The position numbers were made by a program, and so were the translations under genes. Under the pieces are notes generated by a model. The model worked only from the letters and a program-made list of their open reading frames with translations. It ran no database searches and had not been told where the DNA came from. Shown here piece after piece: positions 5,959-6,310 of a stretch of DNA of 6,310 nucleotides (its first letter is position 1; the number at the start of each line of letters is the position of its first letter). This DNA comes from Gemmatimonadota bacterium (GTDB lineage: Bacteria > Gemmatimonadota > Gemmatimonadetes > Longimicrobiales > Gaopeijiaceae): NCBI GenBank assembly GCA_018678395.1, contig JAHHMJ010000625.1, positions 1 to 6,310 on the forward strand. The letters are read 5' to 3'.

Positions 5959-6310
5959 CTACCGACCGGGCTGGAACACCCCGGCGCGCTCCAGTCCGGC
6001 GCGGAGATCCGTGAGGCGCTGCTGGACCCGCCGGGCGTTCTCGGGGCCGAGTCTCAACACGTGCTTCTCCGCCGGGCTCAGCGACTCCAACGAGGCGTCG
6101 ACCAGCAGGTAGGTCTGGACGTCGAGCTCGACCGCGGGGGGCAGGTTGGGTACGGGTACGTCGGTCAGGCGTCCGAGCGCCGTATCGAACACCTCGTTGA
6201 AGGTTCCCTCGGGGAACCCAAGGGATCGATGGGCTTCGTCGAAAAGCGGGAGGAGCTGCCGGTAGAGGTCGACCGCGGCCGTCGTCTCGAACGAGACGAA
6301 GGCGTCGACG
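5959..6310 (-). CDS. DUF3014 domain-containing protein, C-terminal part (N-terminus beyond the right edge)
   Basis: The frame stays open to the right edge, so the start is outside; 116 residues plus the stop are visible. They match the C-terminal part of the DUF3014 domain: VSFETTAAVDLYRQLLPLFD, then EAHRSLGFPEGTFNEVF, a short LTDVPVPN loop, ELDVQTYLLVDASLESLSPAEKHVLRLGPENARRVQQRLTDLR and a short tail ending at QPGR. In relatives the missing N-terminal part often carries a membrane anchor and a Pro-rich stretch; that is family knowledge, not seen here. The function is unknown. A GTG at 6192 could give a shorter frame, but the family pattern continues unbroken upstream of it, so it is internal. 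The gene precedes the hydrolase on the same strand. Confidence 0.82.
   Translation of the reverse strand, partial: VDAFVSFETTAAVDLYRQLLPLFDEAHRSLGFPEGTFNEVFDTALGRLTDVPVPNLPPAVELDVQTYLLVDASLESLSPAEKHVLRLGPENARRVQQRLTDLRAGLERAGVFQPGR

Noticed and set aside
1..6310. Search for tRNA or rRNA genes, CRISPR-type spaced repeats, transposase genes and insertion-sequence ends
   Set aside because: Coding sequence fills almost the whole window, gaps are all under 160 bp, and none holds a cloverleaf, regularly spaced repeat or terminal inverted repeat pair.

Overview
This GC-rich window (third codon positions almost all G or C, several GTG starts) looks like ordinary chromosome from an environmental bacterium. 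The gene mix fits Gemmatimonadota or a similar high-GC phylum: a secreted M28 peptidase, a cyclase-TPR protein, a DUF3014 protein and a fused type VI sheath protein. The phylum is a guess, because no rRNA or marker gene is present. There are five protein genes, two of them cut by the window edges. I see no RNA gene, insertion sequence or CRISPR array.

Layout. Minus strand, left edge to 1415: a type VI secretion contractile-sheath protein in which a TssB-like domain is fused to a TssC-like domain; its C-terminus lies outside. Positions 1416-1569 are a divergent promoter region holding a 25-bp interrupted palindrome over the only AT-rich patch. Plus strand, 1570-3156: an exported M28 zinc metallopeptidase with a PA-type insert. 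It overlaps by 4 bases (GTGA) a 639-residue protein at 3153-5072 made of a class III nucleotide cyclase domain, a TolB/FlgO-like domain and TPR repeats. Converging on it, 5132-5827 minus, is a membrane-embedded PF04307 (YdjM/LexA-binding type) putative metal-dependent hydrolase. Upstream of that, 5959 to the right edge minus, is the C-terminal part of a DUF3014 protein.

How the genes may work together. The peptidase and cyclase appear to be one translationally coupled two-gene operon, divergent from the sheath gene. The shared 154-bp spacer is where co-regulation of the two could occur. The hydrolase and DUF3014 genes are both on the minus strand, 131 bp apart, with GC-rich hairpins between them, so they may or may not be co-transcribed.

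The observations most worth following are the sheath fusion, the cyclase active site (both base-recognition positions are non-consensus) and the palindrome between the divergent genes. I found no clearly new system. These are recognisable families in an unusual arrangement.
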